Assembly: GCF_001681715.1 (NCBI RefSeq)
Contig: NZ_LNWY01000001.1
Location: 246,362-310,361 of the forward strand
DNA: 64,000 nucleotides
Reading direction: 5' to 3'
DNA from: Tritonibacter mobilis
GTDB lineage: Bacteria > Pseudomonadota > Alphaproteobacteria > Rhodobacterales > Rhodobacteraceae
Notes under the pieces: generated by a model
The model's database searches: none
Seen by the model: only the letters and a program-made list of their open reading frames with translations
Told to the model about the DNA's origin: nothing
Part shown: piece by piece, positions 1 through 8,509 of the stretch
Layout of the letters: each line of letters begins with the position of its first letter
Numbering within the stretch: the first letter of the stretch is position 1
Program-made: the position numbers and the translations under genes

Positions 1-808
1 GGCAAAAGAGATGCTCGGGAAACGTCTCCGGGATATCAAGGATCGGCACTCTGACAATGCCGCCTTCGCGCAGAGAGGCCGCGTTGAACATAAAACCGAT
101 GCCGACGCCCTGCGCTGCGGCCTCGAACACTGCCTCGCGCGATTCCAGCCAGAACAGCGGCGTCAGGCTGAGACCTCGTGCTTTGAGTGCGGCGTTGAGT
201 TCGCGTTGCGTCTGCGAGCGACCGCTGCGAAACAACAATGCCTGCCCAGAGAGATCCGCCAGTCGCAGGCTGGCGCGTTTGGCAAAAGGATGCGCCTGCG
301 GCACCAGCGCCACCAATGACTGATAGAGCAATGGCGTGCGAAACATTTCCGACCCGGAGGGTGCGGCGGTCAGAATGCCAAGGTCGGCGCGGCGCTCGCG
401 AATGGCGGTCACAACCTCCTGCCAATTGCCAAAGGAGATGTCGATCTTGATCCCCGGATAGCGCTGGCGGAACCGGGCGACCTGTTCCATCGCCGGACCC
501 GGCGCGCCTGCGGCAATCGACAGCTCTCCCACCTCTAGCGCGCGCGCTGTCAACAATATTTCGGCGGCGTCGCGTTCCACCTCGCGCTGTGCGGCGGTGC
601 GCTGAAACAGGCGATGGCCCAGTGTGGTCAGCTCAGAACCGCTGGCGGTGCGTTCAAACAACCGGACGGAAAACCCCTCTTCCAGCGCCTTGATCTGTGA
701 GGTGATCGCCGGTTGCGACAGACCCAAAGCCCGCGCCGCAGCAGAGAAACTGCCAGTCGCGGCCACTTCGTTGAAGGCTCTGATCTGCGAAGAGGTGGGG
801 CGTTTCAT
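1..808 (-). CDS. LysR-family transcriptional regulator (partial, C-terminus outside window)
   Basis: The minus strand reads open from an ATG at 808 to the window edge, about 269 codons of a family usually near 300 residues, so only the last part is missing. The N-terminus (MKRPTSSQIRAFNEVAATGS) and the following helix-turn-helix with SQPAITSQIKALEE are typical LysR DNA-binding sequence. The rest matches the effector-binding domain. It is divergent from the ABC importer genes starting at 938, with 129 bases between them, so it is the likely regulator of that operon. The effector cannot be told from sequence. Family call is firm; target is inferred from position. Confidence 0.9.
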   Translation of the reverse strand, partial: MKRPTSSQIRAFNEVAATGSFSAAARALGLSQPAITSQIKALEEGFSVRLFERTASGSELTTLGHRLFQRTAAQREVERDAAEILLTARALEVGELSIAAGAPGPAMEQVARFRQRYPGIKIDISFGNWQEVVTAIRERRADLGILTAAPSGSEMFRTPLLYQSLVALVPQAHPFAKRASLRLADLSGQALLFRSGRSQTQRELNAALKARGLSLTPLFWLESREAVFEAAAQGVGIGFMFNAASLREGGIVRVPILDIPETFPEHLFC

Positions 809-937
809 AAGGGCCTCATAAGGTTTTCGAAGCCATAACCTAGACTAATAATGTGTCACTCAAATCACAAGAATCCCCTCTAGCTCTTGCCTCGACCACA
901 GCCCGATAGACCGGGCATTGGATAAGAGGACAGGACA

Positions 938-2086
938 TTGGCGACAGTGACCCTTCGGGGCATCCGGAAGAATTTCAAAGAAACAGAGGTGTTGCGTGGC
1001 ATCGATCTGGCAATCGCAGATGGCGAGTTCGTGTCGCTGGTCGGCCCCTCCGGTTGCGGCAAGTCGACGTTGTTGCGGATCATCGCCGGGTTGGAAAGCG
1101 CCAGCGGTGGCTCCATCGAAATCGGCGGAGCGCCGGTAGACAGGCTGCGCGCCGCAGATCGCAACCTGTCCATGGTGTTTCAATCCTATGCGCTCTACCC
1201 GCATCTGACCGTGGCAGAGAATATCGCGGTGCCGTTGCGGATGCGCCAGCTCAATACCGCACAGCGCTTGCCGCTGATCGGGCGCGCTGTACCGGGGGCC
1301 CGCGAACGGGGGCGTGAAATCGACGCGCGCGTTCTGGAGGCCGCCAAGACGCTGGAAATCGACCAGCTTCTTGATCGCAAGCCCGGACAATTGTCGGGCG
1401 GGCAGCGACAGCGGGTGGCGCTTGGGCGGGCGCTGGTGCGCGCGCCTGCCGCCTTCTTGCTGGATGAGCCGCTGTCGAACCTTGACGCCAAATTGCGGGT
1501 TCACACCCGCACCGAGATTGCCGAGCTGCACCGGCGTCTGGCTGCAACCTTTATCTACGTTACTCACGATCAGGTCGAGGCAATGACCATGTCGAGCCGC
1601 ATTGCAGTGATGATGAGCGGCGAAATCCTGCAATGCGATGCGCCCACGCGCATCTATGAGGATCCCAACGACCTGCGGGTCGCCGAATTTATTGGCTCGC
1701 CCCGGATCAACGTGCTGCCCGCCGAGAGCGACAGCAGCGGGCGGATTTCGGTGCTGGGCAAGGGCCTGCCTCTGGCCTTGCACGAAGGGCGGCAAACGCT
1801 GCAACTTGCCCTGCGCCCAGAAGCGCTGAGCCTGACCCATCACACCCCGTTGCTGCAGGGCCGTGTCGTTCACGCAGAAAATCTCGGCCATGAGGTGTTT
1901 GTTCAGATCAGCCTCGACGGTGCAGAGCAGCGGGTGGTGTTGCGGACTGATCCGGCCATGCAGGCGCAGCTTCATTTGGGGGCCAAGGTGGGGCTGACCT
2001 TTGATCCCAACCGGGCGCTGATCTTTGATGCGAAAGGTCAACGCCAGCGCAATCTCCTGCGCGCCTTGCAGGAGATACCGGCATGA
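938..2086 (+). CDS. ABC transporter ATPase, MalK/UgpC type
   Basis: ATP-hydrolysing subunit of a carbohydrate or glycerol-phosphate type importer. Walker A GPSGCGKS lies at residues 36-43, the Q-loop Gln near 82, the signature LSGGQ at 152-156, Walker B with LLDEP near 174-178, and a C-terminal regulatory (TOBE/OB-like) domain after about 240. The start is TTG at 938, preceded by AAGAGGA at 924-930. Residues about 101-128 form an insertion in the helical region that usual MalK/UgpC proteins lack. The next gene starts within the stop codon (ATGA overlap), so translation is coupled. First gene of a six-gene operon running to 7208. Confidence 0.93.
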   Translation: MATVTLRGIRKNFKETEVLRGIDLAIADGEFVSLVGPSGCGKSTLLRIIAGLESASGGSIEIGGAPVDRLRAADRNLSMVFQSYALYPHLTVAENIAVPLRMRQLNTAQRLPLIGRAVPGARERGREIDARVLEAAKTLEIDQLLDRKPGQLSGGQRQRVALGRALVRAPAAFLLDEPLSNLDAKLRVHTRTEIAELHRRLAATFIYVTHDQVEAMTMSSRIAVMMSGEILQCDAPTRIYEDPNDLRVAEFIGSPRINVLPAESDSSGRISVLGKGLPLALHEGRQTLQLALRPEALSLTHHTPLLQGRVVHAENLGHEVFVQISLDGAEQRVVLRTDPAMQAQLHLGAKVGLTFDPNRALIFDAKGQRQRNLLRALQEIPA

Positions 2087-3102
2087 GCGTTGCAGATCTT
2101 CCGTCCAGCGCGGCCATGCGGCGTGCCACGGCCGATCCCGACCGCCGGCAGGCGAGCGCGGGCTGGCTGATGAGTGCGCCAGCGCTGGCGCTGATGCTGA
2201 CCATTCTGATTGCCCCGGTGCTGCTGGCGCTGATGCTCAGTTTTACCGATTACTCATTGGGTAATCCCAGTTTCAACTGGGTGGGCTGGGACAATTATGA
2301 ACGCATCTTCACTCGGTCGACCTATACCAAGATGCTCTCTGCCACATTCACTTATGTGATTACCGTGGTGCCGCTGTCCGTTGGTCTTGGCCTTGGGGCG
2401 GCGCTCTTGATCCAATCCTTGACCCGTGGCGCCGCGATCTACAAGGCCGTCTATTTTCTGCCCGTGATGGCGACTCTTCTGGCCATGACGATCGTCTGGC
2501 AACTGATGCTGCACCCTTCTATCGGGGTGATTAACCGGGGGCTCGAGGGGCTTTGTGCGATGCCCTTTACCCGTGGTCTTTTGAGCCTGTCGTTCCTTGG
2601 CCTCAGCCCGGAGGCGACATGGTTTGGCCGCGTCTGCACCGAGGGCGCGCCGCTGTGGCTGGGGGACCGCGACTATGCGATCTGGGTCGTGTGTTTCATC
2701 GGCATCTGGCAGGGCTTCGGCTTTAATATGGTGCTCTATCTTGCCGGGCTGACGGGGGTATCCCGAGAGCTTTATGCCGCAGCAGAAATGGATGGTGCGC
2801 GCTCTTATTGGGAACGCTTCCGGCTGGTGACATGGCCTGCCCTGGGGCCGACGACAGTGTTTGTTGTCACTATCACCTGCATCCGCGCCTTTCAGGCCTT
2901 TGACACGGTAGAGGCGCTGTTTTCGCCCGGCGGCGGTCCCGGAAAATCCGTCTATGTCATGATGTTTGCCATCTACGAGAAGGGTGTCACGCAGAACCTG
3001 ATGGGGATCGGCGCGGCCATCACCGTGTTGTTCCTGATCTTCGTCATGATCCTGACCCTGATCCAGCACTGGATCACCGAACGCAAGGTCCATTACACAT
3101 GA
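2083..3102 (+). CDS. ABC transporter permease, UgpA/MalF type
   Basis: Inner-membrane permease with several hydrophobic helices and a binding-protein-dependent transport motif (EMDGARSYWERFRLVTWPAL region, near residue 240) that contacts the ATPase. The ATG at 2083 overlaps the stop of the ATPase gene. Between membrane segments, residues about 150-195 form an unusually long loop carrying Cys158 and Cys185. The partner permease has a comparable Cys-bearing insertion, which suggests a specialised subfamily. With 339 residues it is slightly longer than typical UgpA. It pairs with the gene at 3099. Confidence 0.92.
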   Translation: MSVADLPSSAAMRRATADPDRRQASAGWLMSAPALALMLTILIAPVLLALMLSFTDYSLGNPSFNWVGWDNYERIFTRSTYTKMLSATFTYVITVVPLSVGLGLGAALLIQSLTRGAAIYKAVYFLPVMATLLAMTIVWQLMLHPSIGVINRGLEGLCAMPFTRGLLSLSFLGLSPEATWFGRVCTEGAPLWLGDRDYAIWVVCFIGIWQGFGFNMVLYLAGLTGVSRELYAAAEMDGARSYWERFRLVTWPALGPTTVFVVTITCIRAFQAFDTVEALFSPGGGPGKSVYVMMFAIYEKGVTQNLMGIGAAITVLFLIFVMILTLIQHWITERKVHYT

Positions 3103-4073
3103 CCCGCTTCTCCCCTTCCCTGATAATCCGTCATTTCATCCTGATGATCGGCGCAGCTGTTGTCCTTGCCCCCTTTGTGGTGATGCTGAGTTATTCGCTG
3201 AAATCTCCGGCTGAAATCGAACGTGGCACCGGTGGCCTGTTTGGCGCGCAAGAGATGATGGTGGACCCGAAATGCGCGCTTAGAAACGCGCCGCGTCGCG
3301 GGGATATCGAGACTGCGCGCACGCGCTTTCCCGACCGCGACGACAGCACCATCCAGACCCTCCTCACCGAAGAGGCGAATGCGGCCTGCGAAGTGCGGCC
3401 GGTGGTGTTTAACTACCGCTCAGCGTTTCAGGACGCCCCGCTGTTGCGCTACCTATTGAACGGCGTCATCGTCACCGCGTCGATCTTCCTTTTGCAAGTC
3501 CTCATCGCGCTGCCTGCGGCCTACGCCCTGTCCAAACTGAAGTTCTGGGGGCGCGAAGCGGTGTTTGGATTGGTCCTGTTCTGTCTGTTGATCCCGGTAC
3601 ATGCCATCGCACTGCCGCTTTATCTGGGGCTTGCGAAGATCGGCCTGACCAACACTTACGCGGCTCTCGTGGTGCCATGGATCGTCTCGGCCTTTGGGAT
3701 CTTTCTGATGCGCCAGTTCTTTATGACGGTGCCGGACGATCTGGTGGATGCGGCACGGATGGATGGAATGACCGAGTTTGCCATCGTCTGGCGCGTGATG
3801 CTGCCAACGGCTGTCCCGGCTCTGCTCGCCTTTGCGATCTTTTCGGTGGTGGCGCATTGGAACGACTATTTCTGGCCGCGCATCGTCGTCACCGGAGACC
3901 GAAGCCTCTTCACCCCGCCGCTCGGCCTGCGTGAATTTCAGGCCGGTGCGGATGGCAACCTTTATGGGCCGATGATGGCGACAGCCACGGTGATCGTCAT
4001 TCCCCTGATTGTTGCATTCATGCTCGCGCAGCGGCGCTTCATCGAAGGGATCACCCTGTCGGGCATGAAGTGA
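3099..4073 (+). CDS. ABC transporter permease, UgpE/MalG type
   Basis: Second permease of the importer. The EAA-like loop is visible at DAARMDGMTEFAIVWRVMLP in the second half, and the C-terminus ends in the usual family pattern (EGITLSGMK). It overlaps the first permease by the ATGA junction at 3099-3102. After the first membrane helix there is a long, charged extracytoplasmic insertion (residues about 42-108) with Cys59 and Cys97, which MalG/UgpE proteins normally lack. The reading frame is continuous through it and codon use does not change, so it is a true insertion rather than a frameshift. Confidence 0.92.
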   Translation: MTRFSPSLIIRHFILMIGAAVVLAPFVVMLSYSLKSPAEIERGTGGLFGAQEMMVDPKCALRNAPRRGDIETARTRFPDRDDSTIQTLLTEEANAACEVRPVVFNYRSAFQDAPLLRYLLNGVIVTASIFLLQVLIALPAAYALSKLKFWGREAVFGLVLFCLLIPVHAIALPLYLGLAKIGLTNTYAALVVPWIVSAFGIFLMRQFFMTVPDDLVDAARMDGMTEFAIVWRVMLPTAVPALLAFAIFSVVAHWNDYFWPRIVVTGDRSLFTPPLGLREFQAGADGNLYGPMMATATVIVIPLIVAFMLAQRRFIEGITLSGMK

Positions 4074-4205
4074 CCCGCCCAGAACCTTCGGCAGCGACAT
4101 CGACCGCCGCACGCCCCCTTCAATACCCCGCCCCACGGGCCAGCCAACCGGTCCGTGGTCTCTTCCTCCTCGCAAAATCAACCTGAAAACCCAGAGAGTT
4201 CTGAT

Positions 4206-5459
4206 ATGAAACATACCCTTATTGGCGCGCTATTGCTCACCACCTCGACCCTGCCCGCGCTGGCGCAGGACGACACTATCACCATCGATTTCGTCTACCC
4301 GTATTCCTCGCTTTTTGATGTGACCTATGAGGCGATCATGCCCGCATTCAAGGCGGCGCATCCCAACATCAACATCAATATCCGCGCCTCTTACGAAGAG
4401 TATGAGGACGCCTCCAACACCATCCTGCGCGAAGCGGTATCCGGCAATTTGCCCGACGTGACCATGCAAGGTCTGAACCGCCAGCAGATCCTTGTTGATC
4501 GTGGTATCGCGCAATCTCTTGAACCATTCATCGCCAAAGAGGCTGATTTTCAAAAGGATGGCTACCACGAGGCGATGCTGTCCCTCTCCACCTTTGGGGG
4601 TGAGGTTTACGGGCTTCCATTTTCTGTTTCATTGCCCGTCGGATATTACAACATGGACCTGCTGAAATCCGCCGGGGTCGAGACATTGCCGACCACATGG
4701 GACGAGGTGGTTCAAACCTGTCAGACGCTGAAGGCATCAGGCAGCGACAATCCGATTTACTGGGACTGGGCGATCACCGGGAACTGGTTCTTTCAGGCGC
4801 TGATGTGGACGCAGGGCGTTGCACCGGTAGAGGGCAACCACATCAACATGGACACGCCAGAAGCGCTGAAGACCTTGGAAACCATCAAGAAAATCGTCGA
4901 CGGCTGCGAGATGAAAAACCTCAGCAGTGATGAAGCAAACTCTGCCTTTGCGGCGGGCGATTTGCCGATGATGTTTACCTCGACCTCGAATGTTGGCCGC
5001 ATGCTGACCATCAAGGATGATTTCGATTTTGTCACCGGTGCCTACCCCGGTATCGACGGCCAGCCCGCCGGCTTGCCCGCAGGTGGCAATGCCGCTGTGA
5101 TGACCTCGACCTCGGATGATCCCGCCGTGCGGGATGCCGCCTGGCAGTGGCTCAAGTTCATCACCTCTGGCGAAGGCGCCGCCGAAGTGGCCCGCACCAC
5201 CGGCTACATGCCGCCAAACCGTGCCGCCAACGACCTCATCCTCGCCGATTTCTATGAGCAGAATCCCCAGAAGGCGACCGCAGTGAAACAACTGCCGCTG
5301 TTGCGCGACTGGCAAGCCTACCCCGGCGACAACGGGCTGGCGATCACTCAGGTGATCTACGATGGCCTGGAGCGGATCGTGACCGGCGACGCGCAGGACA
5401 TGGAAGATCTGCAGCAAGAATTGTCCGAGGAAATCGAAGACCTGATGCCGCACAGCTAA
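4206..5459 (+). CDS. ABC transporter substrate-binding protein, UgpB-like (family 1)
   Basis: Periplasmic binding protein of 417 residues. The start chosen is ATG 4206, because it begins a clean Sec signal peptide (MKHTLIGALLLTTSTLPALA, cleavage near QDD) with AGAGAG just upstream; an earlier in-frame start at 4155 would spoil the signal. The mature protein has the extracellular solute-binding family 1 layout (DVTYEAIMPAFKAAHP, TTWDEV). It follows the permeases by 132 bases. Association with a phosphodiesterase and a phosphatase suggests a phosphorylated substrate such as a glycerophosphodiester or glycerol 3-phosphate; this is inference from context. Confidence 0.9.
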   Translation: MKHTLIGALLLTTSTLPALAQDDTITIDFVYPYSSLFDVTYEAIMPAFKAAHPNININIRASYEEYEDASNTILREAVSGNLPDVTMQGLNRQQILVDRGIAQSLEPFIAKEADFQKDGYHEAMLSLSTFGGEVYGLPFSVSLPVGYYNMDLLKSAGVETLPTTWDEVVQTCQTLKASGSDNPIYWDWAITGNWFFQALMWTQGVAPVEGNHINMDTPEALKTLETIKKIVDGCEMKNLSSDEANSAFAAGDLPMMFTSTSNVGRMLTIKDDFDFVTGAYPGIDGQPAGLPAGGNAAVMTSTSDDPAVRDAAWQWLKFITSGEGAAEVARTTGYMPPNRAANDLILADFYEQNPQKATAVKQLPLLRDWQAYPGDNGLAITQVIYDGLERIVTGDAQDMEDLQQELSEEIEDLMPHS

Positions 5460-5483
5460 CCTGAGAGGCACAGCCTCACACCG

Positions 5484-5514
5484 GGGCGGCCTTCGGAAGG
5501 GCCGCCTCACTTTT
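5484..5514 (+). terminator. Hairpin after the binding-protein gene
   Basis: GGCGGCC (5485-5491) and GGCCGCC (5500-5506) form a stem around a TTCGGAAG-type loop, followed by a short T run (5511-5514). It lies between the binding-protein gene and the phosphodiesterase gene. The weak T run suggests partial termination or mRNA protection rather than a full stop. Confidence 0.5.
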
Positions 5515-5541
5515 CAAATGATCTAAGACGTGTGATCCCTC

Positions 5542-6396
5542 ATGAAGTTTATCCATCTTACCGACACCCATGTCATCGGCGGCGACCGCACGCTTTATGG
5601 CGCAAATCCAGCCCGCCGCCTCGCGCTGGCCGTGGACAGTATCAACACCGAACATGGGGATGCGGATTTCACCGTCGTCACCGGCGATCTGACCCATTGG
5701 GGCGACGCGGATGCCTATGCCGCCTTTGAAGCCCAAATCCGCCGCCTGACGATGCCATTGGTGCTGATGGTCGGCAACCATGATGATACGGCGGCCTTTG
5801 CCCGTTGTTTCCCAGAGGTTGCGCGGGATGAGCACGGCTTTGTGCAATCGCGCCGCGAGACATCGCAGGGCAGCTGCCTGTTTCTCGATACCAAAGCGCC
5901 CGGCACCCACGCGGGTGGCTATTGTGCCCAGCGCCTTGCGTGGCTCAAACAACAACTCGACGAGAGTTCCGGCCCGGTGTTCCTGTTCATGCATCACCCG
6001 CCGTTTCGCCATGGGATTAACTCAATGGATGCGATCATGATGCTCGATCATGACGCCTTTTGGCGCGTCATCGAGCCTCATCGCGCGCGCATCCGTCACC
6101 TGTTCTTTGGTCACGTTCATCGTGCGATCTTTGGCAACTGGCGCGGCATCTCTTATTCATGCATGCGTGGGCTCAATCATCAGGTGACGCTTGACCTTGG
6201 CTCGGATGCAGACACCATCGACGGCGATTTTGCCGAGCCCGCCTATGGTGTGGTGCTGGCCGATGAGGATTGCGTCACGGTGCATCTGCATGAGTTTGCC
6301 AATCGCACGCCCCGGTTCTCGTTGCATGCGCCTGCGGATCAGGCGGATGAGGACTACGCGCTCTCCATGGTGCATCCGGGCTTTCGCGATCTATGA
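5542..6396 (+). CDS. Calcineurin-like metallophosphodiesterase (Icc/GpdQ type)
   Basis: A 284-residue cytoplasmic metallophosphoesterase with the full two-metal motif set in order: DTH at residues 8-10, GDLTHWG near 50, GNHDD near 78, HHPP near 152, and GHVHR near 190. This pattern is that of the cyclic-nucleotide/glycerophosphodiester phosphodiesterase group (Icc, GpdQ). It lies downstream of an Ugp-like importer and overlaps the HAD phosphatase gene, which favours hydrolysis of an imported phosphodiester over cAMP turnover. Substrate is inference; the metallophosphoesterase fold is certain. Confidence 0.92.
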   Translation: MKFIHLTDTHVIGGDRTLYGANPARRLALAVDSINTEHGDADFTVVTGDLTHWGDADAYAAFEAQIRRLTMPLVLMVGNHDDTAAFARCFPEVARDEHGFVQSRRETSQGSCLFLDTKAPGTHAGGYCAQRLAWLKQQLDESSGPVFLFMHHPPFRHGINSMDAIMMLDHDAFWRVIEPHRARIRHLFFGHVHRAIFGNWRGISYSCMRGLNHQVTLDLGSDADTIDGDFAEPAYGVVLADEDCVTVHLHEFANRTPRFSLHAPADQADEDYALSMVHPGFRDL

Positions 6397-7208
6397 GCGA
6401 CCCTTCGCGCCACACCGCCACTCACCCTGACCAACAGCCAAACGCCACGCAATCGCGCGCGCTTGTGGACCGCGCCGAGCGGATTCTCTGTGACCTCGAC
6501 GGCTGCCTGATTTCAGGCAGCCGCGTTTTGCCGGGCGCTCAAGCCTTTGTCCGCAGATATGCATCGAAACTTGTTCTGGTCAGCAATAACTCCACCGACA
6601 CTGCCGAAACCCTGTCGCGACGGCTGGCACATATGGGGCTGTCTGTGCCCGAACCCCGGATCATCTTGGCCGGAGAAACTGCGCTCGCGCGGGCGCGTGA
6701 CACCGTGGCCTCTGGCGACATTCGCCTGCTTGCAGGTGCGACCATGCAAGAGCGGGCCAGAAAGATCGGCTTGCGCCCTGCCTCCGACAGGCCAGAAGCG
6801 ATCGTCCTGTGCCGGGATGCCACGCGCCCGCAGTTGGAAGCTGCGCTTCCTTTGTTGGAACGCGGCGTGCCGATGATCGTGGCCAACCCCGATCTGACCC
6901 ATCCGGGGGAACATGGCCCGGTGATCGAAACCGGCGCACTGCTGGCGCTTTTGAAAGCCTGTGTGCCACGCCCCAACATCACATTGGTCGGGAAGCCATC
7001 AGCCTATCTGTTCCATGCGGCGCTGGGATCTGTTCCCCCCGGAGGTGCCGTGATGATCGGTGACAACATGGAGACAGATATCGCGGGCGCTCGCGCCCTC
7101 GGCATCCGGGCCATTCATGTCTCACCCGGCGGGCTATGCGCGATGCTACCGGACCTTGGGCAAGAGGCAGACAACGCCAGCACAGAGCCGCTCATTGCGG
7201 GTGTTTAA
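6393..7208 (+). CDS. HAD-superfamily phosphatase, NagD-like (HAD-IIA)
   Basis: A 271-residue HAD hydrolase with motif I as CDLDGCLI (nucleophile Asp, near residue 35), motif II at VSNNSTDTAE, and the motif III/IV region as LVGKPSAYLF followed by MIGDNMETDIAGA. It belongs to the NagD/4-nitrophenylphosphatase group. The second acid position of motif I (DxDG) is retained. It overlaps the phosphodiesterase gene by four bases, so the two are translated together. A likely role is dephosphorylating the phosphomonoester released by that phosphodiesterase, for example glycerol phosphate; this is inferred. Confidence 0.9.
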   Translation: MSDPSRHTATHPDQQPNATQSRALVDRAERILCDLDGCLISGSRVLPGAQAFVRRYASKLVLVSNNSTDTAETLSRRLAHMGLSVPEPRIILAGETALARARDTVASGDIRLLAGATMQERARKIGLRPASDRPEAIVLCRDATRPQLEAALPLLERGVPMIVANPDLTHPGEHGPVIETGALLALLKACVPRPNITLVGKPSAYLFHAALGSVPPGGAVMIGDNMETDIAGARALGIRAIHVSPGGLCAMLPDLGQEADNASTEPLIAGV

Positions 7209-7352
7209 TGCAAAAGCCCACCGCCCCGCAGGCTGGCAAGTCGCCCGGAGCCAATCGCAACGATCTTCTTGGCAGGTGGCACCAAGTGTAGTCTAATGAT
7301 CATAAGTTATACTGTAGAAGCGTAGTTAGGCATAATGATTAGGGAGGTCGGC

Positions 7353-8498
7353 ATGGCTTCAGCTGGTACCACAACGAAATCCCGCGGCCCTATTGGATGC
7401 GCCATCAAGTCTTTGTTGTTAGTAACATTTACTTCGCTCTCACTTCCTGCACATGCACAAAGTGAGAGCGCCGCACCACCCGCCCCCGCCGTTACGGTCG
7501 CCCTCATCAAAGAGCGGAGTTTTCAAGAGTCCGAAACCTTCTCTGGTCGGATCGAAGCCATCGAATCTGTAAATTTGATTGCGCGCGTTCAAGGGTATCT
7601 TGAGGCACGGCATTTCGAGGAAGGGTCCTTTGTCGAAAAAGGCGATCTGCTCTACGAGCTTGACCAAGACATCTACCGCAACACGCTGACCCAAGCGCAG
7701 GCGGCCCTGCAAGTTGCACAAGCCAATGAGACTCTGGCTCAGCAAAAATTCAATCGTCAGGAAGAGCTGACAAAACGCGATGTGCAGTCCCGCGCCCTTT
7801 TGGAAGAATCGCAGGCCAATCTTGCGGTGAGCCAAGCAAATGTCGCCGCCGCCCAGTCAAAGGTCGAAGCGGCTGAAATCAACCTCGCCTACACAAAGAT
7901 CACGGCACCGATCACCGGGTTGATCGGGCGATCTGTTGTCTCTACCGGGGATCTGATCAGCCCGCAGTCGGGTCCGATGGCCACCATCGTGCAATCCGAT
8001 CCGATCTACGCCAGCTTTCCTGTGCCGCAGCGCAGCATGATCGACTTTCGAAAACGCGGTGCGCGCAATGAGGACGTGTTTGTCTCGCTCACCCTGGCCG
8101 ATGGGTCGACCTATGAGCATCACGGCAAGATCTCTTTTACTGATGTCAGTGCAGCGGCATCAAGCGACGCCATCATCGTGCGTGCCACCGTGCCCAATCC
8201 CGACAACATGTTGATAAATAATGGCCTTGTAGATGTGAACATCGTCGCGAATGAGGACACCAGCAAGCTCGCACTGCCGCTTCAGGCGCTGTTGCTGGAT
8301 CAACAGGGTGCTTATGTTCTGGTCGTGGATGAGGACAACATCGTAAAGGCCGCGCGGATCGAAGTTGGAGAACAACGCGGCGGATATCTGGTTGTGCAAT
8401 CCGGGCTGGACGCAGGGGCCAAAGTCATTGTTGAGGGCATTCAGAAAGCCCGCCCCGGCAGCAAGGTCGCGCCGTCCATCCTGAACGAAGCCAACTAG
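7353..8498 (+). CDS. RND efflux periplasmic adaptor (membrane fusion protein)
   Basis: About 381 residues. ATG 7353 is preferred over the in-frame ATG at 7335 because AGGGAGG (7341-7347) sits just before it. A hydrophobic export segment (LLLVTFTSLSLPAHA) is followed by the lipoyl-like half motif SVNLIARVQGYL, a long alpha-hairpin rich in A, Q and E (about residues 95-170), the second lipoyl half (YTKITAPITGLIGR), and the beta-barrel domain. It links an inner-membrane RND pump to an outer-membrane channel. The pump gene follows after 11 bases. No outer-membrane channel gene is nearby, so a TolC-like protein encoded elsewhere is probably used. Confidence 0.93.
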   Translation: MASAGTTTKSRGPIGCAIKSLLLVTFTSLSLPAHAQSESAAPPAPAVTVALIKERSFQESETFSGRIEAIESVNLIARVQGYLEARHFEEGSFVEKGDLLYELDQDIYRNTLTQAQAALQVAQANETLAQQKFNRQEELTKRDVQSRALLEESQANLAVSQANVAAAQSKVEAAEINLAYTKITAPITGLIGRSVVSTGDLISPQSGPMATIVQSDPIYASFPVPQRSMIDFRKRGARNEDVFVSLTLADGSTYEHHGKISFTDVSAAASSDAIIVRATVPNPDNMLINNGLVDVNIVANEDTSKLALPLQALLLDQQGAYVLVVDEDNIVKAARIEVGEQRGGYLVVQSGLDAGAKVIVEGIQKARPGSKVAPSILNEAN

Positions 8499-8509
8499 GG
8501 GGCGGTGCT

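Noticed and set aside
3220..3420. Frameshift or pseudogene in the second Ugp-like permease
   Set aside because: The frame is continuous, codon use is steady, and helices resume normally after the charged segment; it is an insertion.
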